Shown: in pieces, positions 16,047-22,949 of the stretch
Numbering within the stretch: the stretch's first letter is position 1
Layout: every line of letters begins with the position of its first letter
NCBI GenBank assembly: GCA_964626565.1
Contig: CAZVFX010000003.1
Coordinates: 1-64,000 of the forward strand
DNA length: 64,000 nt
From: CAZVFX01 sp964626565
Lineage (GTDB): Bacteria; Myxococcota_A; UBA9042; CAIXZC01
Reading direction: 5' to 3'
Program-made: the position numbers and the translations under genes
The notes under the pieces: generated by a model
What the model was told of the DNA's origin: nothing
What the model saw: only the letters and a program-made list of their open reading frames with translations
Databases searched by the model: none

Positions 16047-17762
16047 GTGGAACATGAATCTACAGAGGGCCCCGACCTGGAGGCCAACGGCAGCGAACGG
16101 CGACGATTTCCCCGGTTCAACCGGCGCCTCGGCGTGTCTTTCACATATGAAGGGCAGGAATGCGTTGCGCAGACCGTTGACTTGAGTAAGACCGGTGCGC
16201 TTTTTTCCGCCCAACTCACTCCGGAGCCGGGCACGAAGCTATTGCTCAACCTTTCGGACCGAAAGAACCCGGCCCTGACCCTGTACCTGAAGGCATTCGT
16301 GGTTCGCCACCAGGAGGGTGAGGGTGGAGAGCTCCTGTTTGCGACCCAGTTCGGAGATGCCATCGCCAGGGATCCCCGACGGTTGCGGAGATTCCTCGAT
16401 AGCGTATTGAACATCTCCACCGGCTTGATTCGAGTTGTGGACGAGGACCCGGACGGGGAGAAGGCGTATGCTTTCAGTTTCGACCCCGTGCACAAGGAAG
16501 GAGACGAGCGGGTCAAGGCGCTGCAGAGTTCACTGTTCTCCACTTTCGATGAGTTGGAAGAGGCCGATGAACTCCTCGCCAATTTCGGCAAAGCGCCCTC
16601 GGGGGCCTCTGTCGAGCAGGCGGCGAAGGAAGGTGGGGGCAAGAAGAAGGGGTTCTGGCAACGTCGCAAGGAGAAGAAGAAGGAAAGGAAGTCGCAGAAG
16701 GAGCAGGTCGCCGCACAGAGTGCCGAACCGGTGCAGGAAGAAGCTGGCGCACCACCGGAAGAGTCTTCCAAGGTCACGCCGGAAGAGGCCCCTCAGTTCG
16801 TGCCCGTCGAAGACGTTCCGGCAGGTGGAGAGGAGGTGCGCGATCCTCCCTTGCGGGCAGTGACCCGGAAGATGTTCGCGGTAGACAAGGAGGAGATGGT
16901 CAAGGCTGCCCGAACGCAGCGGCTAGGCGCAGTAGTGCCCGAAACCGAGTCGGGCGATCAGCTCACACCCCGGATCGAGGGCCATCCTGCTGCGGCAATG
17001 GTACGGGAGATCACCGAGGAAGAAGCCGCGACTGCCGATACCATGGCGTTGTGGGCCAACAAGCCGCCCGAGGAAATCGGCGAAGTGCAGACAGGCGAGG
17101 GTGGCGCGATGCTCCTGGAAGGGACGCCCGGCGCCTTGGCCGATCTGCAGGGAGACGGTGGAGATTCTCTGCAGGGGGAAGAGCTGTCGTTCAATGTCCT
17201 GCTGGACGGCTCCGAGGAAGAGGAAGAAGAAGAAGAAGAAGTCGCACCGAGTCCGGACGACTCCACCATCTCCGACGCCACCCGGGCCGAAGCGCCGACC
17301 GAAGATCCTGTGCCGGGCACCGGTGGAGGAGGGTTCCTGAGCAAGCTGGCGGGGCTGTTCGGTGGGGGCAAGGACGGGTCGAGAGGGGAGAAACTCATCA
17401 GCGCGGGGCCACTGAAGAACATCGTGGCCCGTGATACCACGCTGTCGGTGGTCTATCGCCTGGGTTCGAGCCGGCACCAGGCCAAGGCGGTGCGACTGTA
17501 CTGCGCCGGGCTCAAATGTGAGACCGAGGACATACTGCCCCCGCTGTATGCCCACGTGACGATTCTGATCCCACTGACCGGAGCGAAGAAGATCTCGCAA
17601 ATAGAGTTGTTAGGCGACGCGACTCGGGTTCGCCCCGACCAGCCCGATTCGGACACCGGCGGGATTTTTGAAGTCCGCTTCTCCATGCGTACCGACAAGA
17701 ACCACCTGGAGTTGTACCGAGCGCTCCTGACCAAGTTGACGGGCGAAACAACCGACGGCTAG
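16047..17762 (+). CDS. PilZ domain protein, probable c-di-GMP effector
   Basis: A cytoplasmic protein of 571 residues starting at a GTG. Residues about 16-130 are a PilZ domain with the complete c-di-GMP binding signature: RRRFPR (18-23) and DLSKTG (45-50, matching D/NxSxxG). Residues about 185-460 are highly charged and low-complexity, including an EEEEEEEE run and KKKERKSQKEQ, and are probably disordered. The last ~110 residues (DTTLSVVYRLG to FEVRFSM) look like a second PilZ-type barrel without the NxSxxG motif, perhaps a dimerisation or non-binding copy. Its stop overlaps the convergent kinase gene by four bases. A link to surface motility or adhesion control is inferred from the family. 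Confidence 0.85.
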   Translation: MEHESTEGPDLEANGSERRRFPRFNRRLGVSFTYEGQECVAQTVDLSKTGALFSAQLTPEPGTKLLLNLSDRKNPALTLYLKAFVVRHQEGEGGELLFATQFGDAIARDPRRLRRFLDSVLNISTGLIRVVDEDPDGEKAYAFSFDPVHKEGDERVKALQSSLFSTFDELEEADELLANFGKAPSGASVEQAAKEGGGKKKGFWQRRKEKKKERKSQKEQVAAQSAEPVQEEAGAPPEESSKVTPEEAPQFVPVEDVPAGGEEVRDPPLRAVTRKMFAVDKEEMVKAARTQRLGAVVPETESGDQLTPRIEGHPAAAMVREITEEEAATADTMALWANKPPEEIGEVQTGEGGAMLLEGTPGALADLQGDGGDSLQGEELSFNVLLDGSEEEEEEEEEVAPSPDDSTISDATRAEAPTEDPVPGTGGGGFLSKLAGLFGGGKDGSRGEKLISAGPLKNIVARDTTLSVVYRLGSSRHQAKAVRLYCAGLKCETEDILPPLYAHVTILIPLTGAKKISQIELLGDATRVRPDQPDSDTGGIFEVRFSMRTDKNHLELYRALLTKLTGETTDG

Positions 17763-18745
17763 TCTCTGACCAGAAAGCGAGACATGAGGTTGACGAGAAG
17801 GGAGTCTTGTCCTTCAGTGAGCCATAGTGCAGGTGTCCTGAGGACCACTTTGCAGAAGTCTGCCACAAACTCTGCGACGGAAGGATAACGGTCGTCCACA
17901 GGAGGATTCAGCGCTGTGGCGAGGACTTTTTCGAGTCTTCGCGGCACCTTGTGGCCCCTGGCTCGAAGGCTCTTGTCCGGAAGGGTGCGAAGGCTGGCCA
18001 ACGCGGTTATGTAATCAGCCCACGTGTTGGAGTGCAATTGCAGAGGCTGGGCTCCGGAAATCATGGCATAGAACACCCCTGCCAGGGAGAAGACGTCGCT
18101 CCTTTCGTCACTCTCGCCTAAAGCCAACTCGGGGGCCGCATATGGAGGGGTTCCGGCAAGGAGTTGGGCCGCTGCTCCGTTTGCCTCGAGTTGCTCGACG
18201 CCCAGCATGGTGGAATGGCTGAAATCAAATAGGCGGGGCACCAGCCCGTACGCTCCGCCCTCTTCCAGGATCACGTTTCCCGGAGACAGGTCCCGGTAAA
18301 CTATCTTGTAGCGGTGGAGCTCATGGAGACCCTCGGCCAGGGCAAGGAATAGCTTGATGGCCGTAGGTAGATGAAAGAGTTGACCGGCCTTCAAGTGCTC
18401 TTCCATGGTAACACCCGCCAGGTATTCCATGACCATGAAGGGGCGTTCGATTTCATCTTCGAGCACTCCTACATCGAGGATCCGGGCGAAGCACGCACCC
18501 CGCAGCATTGACATGAGTTCCGCCTCCCATTTGAACCGGGAGCGGTGGACCTCCGCCTCTTCGGAGTCACTGCTGCATATCACCTTCTTCAGAATCTTCA
18601 CTGCAACGTTCCGGTTTCCCACGCTGGCCTGGCGCGCCAGGTAGACGTCGGAGACTGCCCCGGACCCAATCTTGCCGACGATTAGATACCGGTCCAGCAG
18701 TTGCTTGCCGGGAAGGATGTCTTTTCCATTTCTGACCGTGGCCAT
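17759..18745 (-). CDS. Hanks-type Ser/Thr protein kinase with atypical YRD and DFS motifs
   Basis: A protein of 328 residues; AGGAG precedes the ATG. Kinase fold in order: glycine loop GKIGSGAVSDVY (24-35), ATP-binding K50 in AVKIL, alpha-C Glu (about 74), catalytic loop VYRDLSPGN (149-157; HRD is YRD), metal-binding D174 in FDFSHS (DFG is DFS), and APE at 204-206. Key Lys, both Asp and the Asn are present, so activity is plausible despite the altered motifs. There is no transmembrane segment or sensor domain. It is the last gene of a six-gene run, 22 bp after the GTPase-like gene, and overlaps convergently with PilZ. Confidence 0.88.
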   Translation of the reverse strand: MATVRNGKDILPGKQLLDRYLIVGKIGSGAVSDVYLARQASVGNRNVAVKILKKVICSSDSEEAEVHRSRFKWEAELMSMLRGACFARILDVGVLEDEIERPFMVMEYLAGVTMEEHLKAGQLFHLPTAIKLFLALAEGLHELHRYKIVYRDLSPGNVILEEGGAYGLVPRLFDFSHSTMLGVEQLEANGAAAQLLAGTPPYAAPELALGESDERSDVFSLAGVFYAMISGAQPLQLHSNTWADYITALASLRTLPDKSLRARGHKVPRRLEKVLATALNPPVDDRYPSVAEFVADFCKVVLRTPALWLTEGQDSLLVNLMSRFLVRD

Positions 18746-18767
18746 ACTCTCCTGCCGTTTCTCCTGT

Positions 18768-20096
18768 CTACAGGTTAAGGCCCTTTGCCAGGACTTCCTC
18801 GAGAGTTGGTTGCCCCGGCAGCTCCTGCAGGCTGTAGGTTGTGCGCACAGCCTTGTGCTTGATATCCATGAACTTCGTCAGGTCGACGGGCGTGCCGATT
18901 ATGACGGCATCGCAGTCAGCCGCGTTGATCGTCTCTTGCAGCGCGGCAAGCTGCTCGTCGAAGTAACCCAGAGCGGGCACAATGTTCCCAATGTGGGGAT
19001 ACAGTTCGTAGGATGCTTTGATGGAACCCACAGCAAACTCTCTGGGGTCGATGATCTCAGCGGCCCCGAACTGCTTCGCGGCCACCAGCCCTGCGCCAAA
19101 GGCCATTCCGCCATGAGTCAGGGTAGGCCCATCCTCCACGACCAGCACCCGTTTGCCGGCCACGGCATCCGGATCGTCGACAACGATTTTGGAGGCCGCC
19201 TGAATCACGACGGCCCCCGGAACGGCATTGTGCACGTTGGCAAGCACGGTTTCGATATCCTCGGCCCGCGCACTGTCTACCTTGTTGAGCACCACTACAT
19301 CTGCGGCCCGAAGATTCACTTCGCCGGGAAAATAGCTCAACTCGTGACCGGGCCTCAGCGGGTCGGTGACAACTATGTTCAGGTCGGGGAAGATAAACGG
19401 AGTGTCGTTGTTACCCCCGTCCCAGATAATAATGTCGCTCTCTTTCTCGGCCATTGTCAGGACGTCGCGATAGTCCACGCCTGCGAACAGGGTGATGCCC
19501 AGCTCTATGTACTGCTCGTATTCCTCTCTCTCCTCAATTGTGCACTGATGGGTCGTCAGGTCATCAAGGGAGCCGAATCGCTGCGCCCTTTGCAGGGCTA
19601 GGTCTCCATAGGGCATGGGATGCCTGATCACACCGACTCTAAGACCTCTGTCCCGCAGCAGCCGGGCGGCCTTGCGAGCTGTCTGGCTCTTCCCGCAGCC
19701 AGTCCTCACCGCACACACGGACACTACCGGCCTGGTGGCCTTGAGCATGGTCGAATAGGCCGAAACCAACCAGAAGTCAGCTCCCCGGGCCGAGGCGCGG
19801 CAAGCCAGGTGCATTACGTGCTCGTGGGAAACGTCGCTGTAGGAAAAGACGACGCTGTCGACCTGCTGCTCTTCGATGATCTCTTCCAACTGGTCTTCGG
19901 GCAGGATAGGGATTCCGTCGGGATAGCCGTCACCTGCCAATTCCGGAGGGTATACCCTGCCTGCGATGCGAGGAATCTGTGCGGCGGTAAAAGCTACGAC
20001 CTGGAAATCCGGATTATTGCGAAAGACGGTGTTGAAATTGTGAAAATCTCTACCTGCGGCGCCGAGGATGAGGATGCGTGCCCGGGTGTTGTCCAT
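18768..20096 (-). CDS. cyclic 2,3-diphosphoglycerate synthetase-like P-loop protein (COG2403 type)
   Basis: A protein of 442 residues. The N-terminus (ILILGAAGRDFHNFNTVFR) and P-loop VRTGCGKSQT near residue 150 match the family of cyclic 2,3-diphosphoglycerate synthetase and its bacterial homologues annotated as predicted GTPases. A further motif, IWDGGNNDTPF, also fits. In methanogens the enzyme uses ATP to cyclise 2,3-diphosphoglycerate; the bacterial substrate is unproven. SD GAGGTGAT lies upstream, and the start directly abuts the stop of the preceding gene, so they are cotranscribed. The cytoplasmic location follows from the absence of signal or membrane segments. Confidence 0.85.
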   Translation of the reverse strand: MDNTRARILILGAAGRDFHNFNTVFRNNPDFQVVAFTAAQIPRIAGRVYPPELAGDGYPDGIPILPEDQLEEIIEEQQVDSVVFSYSDVSHEHVMHLACRASARGADFWLVSAYSTMLKATRPVVSVCAVRTGCGKSQTARKAARLLRDRGLRVGVIRHPMPYGDLALQRAQRFGSLDDLTTHQCTIEEREEYEQYIELGITLFAGVDYRDVLTMAEKESDIIIWDGGNNDTPFIFPDLNIVVTDPLRPGHELSYFPGEVNLRAADVVVLNKVDSARAEDIETVLANVHNAVPGAVVIQAASKIVVDDPDAVAGKRVLVVEDGPTLTHGGMAFGAGLVAAKQFGAAEIIDPREFAVGSIKASYELYPHIGNIVPALGYFDEQLAALQETINAADCDAVIIGTPVDLTKFMDIKHKAVRTTYSLQELPGQPTLEEVLAKGLNL

Positions 20097-21191
20097 TTAG
20101 AGAATCACCTCAACGAGGATCGGCTTGTGGGCCGAGATCGGGGACTTCAAGTCCAGGATCTTCCACTCGCTGATCCTGACTCCCTTTTCGGGCAGGACAT
20201 AGTCAAAGGTCTTACCCCTGCCGTCCTTTCCGACAAAGGTAACGTAGTCGCCGGGAGCCTTGTGCAGATCGGAGTCGGTAAACAGGGGCTTGAAATTGAG
20301 GCGATGGCGGACCAGGTCCAGGGAGCAGTCCAGCCGCGCGGTATCGCCCTCCTTTCTACGAACCGGCTGGGCGTAGAATGTGCCGGCCAGAATCCCCTTG
20401 CCGTTGCTGGTCTGCCCGATGACCCGGGCGGTTTCCCGCGCCTGCCTCTCCCTGGCCAGCACCTTGCCCGCGGTCAGTGCGACATTGTAGAGGAACAGGT
20501 GCTTGCCGCTGGCGGCCAACTCCACTTTGAGCACGCCGTGCCCCGATGCGAAGGTGCTGTTCCACCAGTTGTCCAGTTTCTCCTGTGGCAACGCGAAGCG
20601 TTGGGCGCCGAAGAGGGGCACCCGGCTCACCACAGCCAGGCCGGTGTCGGTTTCGCCGATCATCTTTCGTTCCCAAGGACTGGGGAACGGCAGAAAGGGG
20701 TGCTTCCAGTTACGGGACCTGGCCACGTAGCCGAACTTCAGCTCCCGGGCGAGATATTCTGCCTGATCAAGCATGGCGGTGTTGGCGCTGGCAAAATCGA
20801 TCCCCTGGAGGAGGAGGACATCGATCTTCTCTTCCTTGGCCAGAGCCACCAGCGCTGAGAGGGTGCCGGTCACGCCCTGTTCGCTGACCTGAAACTGCTC
20901 TCCGCTCTCAAGTTCCCTGGCTTCGGGTCCGGCCGCATGGTTGAGGTTGAGGGAGAGAATGCGCAGTGAGTCGGATTTCAACTCCATACTCTGGGGGCTG
21001 GCCCAGGGTTTCAATTCAGCTTCAAGGTCGTCGACGAGGGGAGGTCTGTAGCCCAGTTGATAGACAGCCAGCGCGGCGAGGAGCAGCATTATTGCCCCAC
21101 CTCCTATGAGCATCAGGAGGTAGAAGGCCAGGCGGCGGACAAGCGCTACCACCGTCCCACCTGTCTGCACTTCCCTGTCATCGTCGGTCAT
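20097..21191 (-). CDS. membrane-anchored endonuclease/exonuclease/phosphatase fold protein, degenerate active site
   Basis: A protein of 364 residues; GGAGG precedes the ATG. One transmembrane helix at about 22-46, then an EEP-like domain. The Asn of the first strand is present (LNLNH, 81-85), but other catalytic positions appear replaced: LLLQG where QE is expected (129-130), YNVALT where a THL-type His motif is expected, GTFYA where GDFN is expected (270-274), and SAHKP where SDHxP is expected, with only the last His kept. It is therefore probably a pseudoenzyme that binds rather than cleaves. It sits between NAD kinase and the cDPG-synthetase-like gene, a few bases from each. Confidence 0.75.
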   Translation of the reverse strand: MTDDDREVQTGGTVVALVRRLAFYLLMLIGGGAIMLLLAALAVYQLGYRPPLVDDLEAELKPWASPQSMELKSDSLRILSLNLNHAAGPEARELESGEQFQVSEQGVTGTLSALVALAKEEKIDVLLLQGIDFASANTAMLDQAEYLARELKFGYVARSRNWKHPFLPFPSPWERKMIGETDTGLAVVSRVPLFGAQRFALPQEKLDNWWNSTFASGHGVLKVELAASGKHLFLYNVALTAGKVLARERQARETARVIGQTSNGKGILAGTFYAQPVRRKEGDTARLDCSLDLVRHRLNFKPLFTDSDLHKAPGDYVTFVGKDGRGKTFDYVLPEKGVRISEWKILDLKSPISAHKPILVEVIL

Positions 21192-21201
21192 GCTGCCTCC
21201 A

Positions 21202-22068
21202 CTACAGGTGAATCATCAAGGGATGTGCGGACACCGTGGGCGCCACCACATCCCCGTACACCAGTTTGTGCATCAACCTGCTGCCGTCAACGTATACCGC
21301 GGCTTCAGGCGTAAGGTTGGTGATGCTAAGGCCGTCGGTAAAGAACCCCCGCTCAATTTGATAGGTCTTGCCCCGGCCGCGATAGGGTTCACGGACCAGG
21401 AACTGCATGCGATTCTCCTCGAGTTCCATGGGATCGCCGCCCGCGGAGCGCATGGCTCCCGTGGCGCCGGCAGGAGTACAGATCCAGAGTCCCCCGCTCT
21501 TCTGCACCTCTTCCGCCCCTCCGGTTTCCAACGCGTACAGAGAGGTAGACGCCGGGTTACGCGCCGCAAACAGCAGGTCGTTGAGGGCCGGTGGAGTGAT
21601 CACCTCGCCGTTGATGGACACGGCCATGCGAGCAAGCTGCCGGACTTTGGCATCACCTGCAAAGACCTTGTCCAGCTTCTCCCGGAAGTCGGTGCGGTCG
21701 GCAATACAGAAGTGCCCGACGCTGTGGCCCGGCCTGGAGTTGACTCCGATAACCGGGGTGTCTACTGCCCAGTGGGAAGCAGACAGCAACGTGCCGTCTC
21801 CGCCTACGGCGACAATCAGTGAGAAATCACCGTCGCCCGACGGCTCTCCGCCATGGCTCACCATGTACCTGACACCCTGCTTCTCCAGGTAGCGTTCAAC
21901 CGACTCGATCGCGGCCCGATTCTCTTCGTAATCGTTGATGAGCTTGCGCATCGCGGCCGGCTCAGTTTTCAGACGGGTAAGGAAATTCCGGTCGCGCTTT
22001 TCCACCCCGAGGCGCTCGTAGAAAGTCCTCTTTATGACCATGAGCACCGGTTTTCCGTTCAGAATCAT
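21202..22068 (-). CDS. nadK: NAD kinase
   Basis: A protein of 288 residues from the ATG at 22068, which has AAGGA just upstream; a GTG 17 codons earlier would overlap the preceding gene and is less likely. It phosphorylates NAD to NADP in the cytoplasm. Signatures seen are GGDGT (89-93), LND (162-164) and TPAGATGAM (198-206, the family's TPTGSTA-like motif). The protein ends with VYGDVVAPTVSAHPLMIHL, which is compatible with the family. The length is normal. It lies inside the six-gene run at 17759-25792, an unusual neighbourhood for this housekeeping enzyme. Confidence 0.85.
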   Translation of the reverse strand: MILNGKPVLMVIKRTFYERLGVEKRDRNFLTRLKTEPAAMRKLINDYEENRAAIESVERYLEKQGVRYMVSHGGEPSGDGDFSLIVAVGGDGTLLSASHWAVDTPVIGVNSRPGHSVGHFCIADRTDFREKLDKVFAGDAKVRQLARMAVSINGEVITPPALNDLLFAARNPASTSLYALETGGAEEVQKSGGLWICTPAGATGAMRSAGGDPMELEENRMQFLVREPYRGRGKTYQIERGFFTDGLSITNLTPEAAVYVDGSRLMHKLVYGDVVAPTVSAHPLMIHL

Positions 22069-22112
22069 ACCGTCCTTTCCTGCAGCAGCCTGTCCCAGCC
22101 GCCTAAGTTCCG

Positions 22113-22949
22113 CTACCACTCACCGTCCAACACGAAACCGTCCAGGCAAACCTCTCGCTTCCTCTCATCCGAGGTTGCCAGGGTGACGAGCAGTTCGGCG
22201 CCCACGGCGTCCTGGCCGAGTGTAAATTTCATTTCATGCAGACTGTAGTCTCGCCGAGGGATATCCACCTCGGCGGACTCTCCGTCTTCCAGGGAAACGC
22301 TCACGGTAACAGTGCCACCGTGCTTTGCTCTGGCCGCTTCCACTGTGTTGCCCGCCCGCACCAGCAGCGTGCCTGCCCCCGGCAACACGAAACGGAGCCT
22401 GGTCGGCTCCTTGCCCGGCCGCACCACTACACAGTTGCGCGGGCCGCCGTCCACCTGCCTGAGTGCTATCGACGGCTTCTTGCCCTCCACTCGAGCGGAA
22501 GGCAGCGCCTGCAACATGTTCCATAGTACCACCTTCTCCGGGAGTTCAAAAAGAAAAAGGGAGAGGCGTTCGAAGCTCGTTTCTTCCACGAGAGTAGCGC
22601 CTGCAGGCGTCAGCTCATCAGGCTGTTCTCTGGCGTCGAGTGCGGCCACAAGCCAAAGCCGCTTGTGCCCATAGAGCACAGGCACATCCAGGGTCCTGCC
22701 GGGGTCAAGCACGCGAAACGGCAACGGGGCCTGGCCGTCGAGGTCGGCAAAAAAGACCCGGCCGGAGGTCATCCATGACGGCTCGATGCGCACTATGTCC
22801 CCTTCGGCCCACTGCTCTTCGATGAAGGAAGCCGCTTGCGCCCAGTCCTCATGCTCGGGAGCGAGGTCCCGGGCGTAACGGGCGAAGAACAAAACGAGCG
22901 CCAGCGCCAGAACTGCGGCTGCCGGCAGTATGAGAAGTACTTTTCTCAT
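22113..22949 (-). CDS. membrane-anchored protein of unknown function
   Basis: A protein of 278 residues with an N-terminal hydrophobic helix (about 4-24) lacking a lipobox, then an extracytoplasmic domain. The stretch EDWAQAASFIEEQWAEGDIV resembles the periplasmic segment found after the membrane part of some GT39/PMT-type glycosyltransferases. The second half (SLEDGESAEVDIPRRDYSLHE) looks like a beta-sandwich. Its ATG overlaps the stop of the peptidase-like lipoprotein gene (ATGA), indicating translational coupling. No function can be assigned. Confidence 0.7.
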   Translation of the reverse strand: MRKVLLILPAAAVLALALVLFFARYARDLAPEHEDWAQAASFIEEQWAEGDIVRIEPSWMTSGRVFFADLDGQAPLPFRVLDPGRTLDVPVLYGHKRLWLVAALDAREQPDELTPAGATLVEETSFERLSLFLFELPEKVVLWNMLQALPSARVEGKKPSIALRQVDGGPRNCVVVRPGKEPTRLRFVLPGAGTLLVRAGNTVEAARAKHGGTVTVSVSLEDGESAEVDIPRRDYSLHEMKFTLGQDAVGAELLVTLATSDERKREVCLDGFVLDGEW

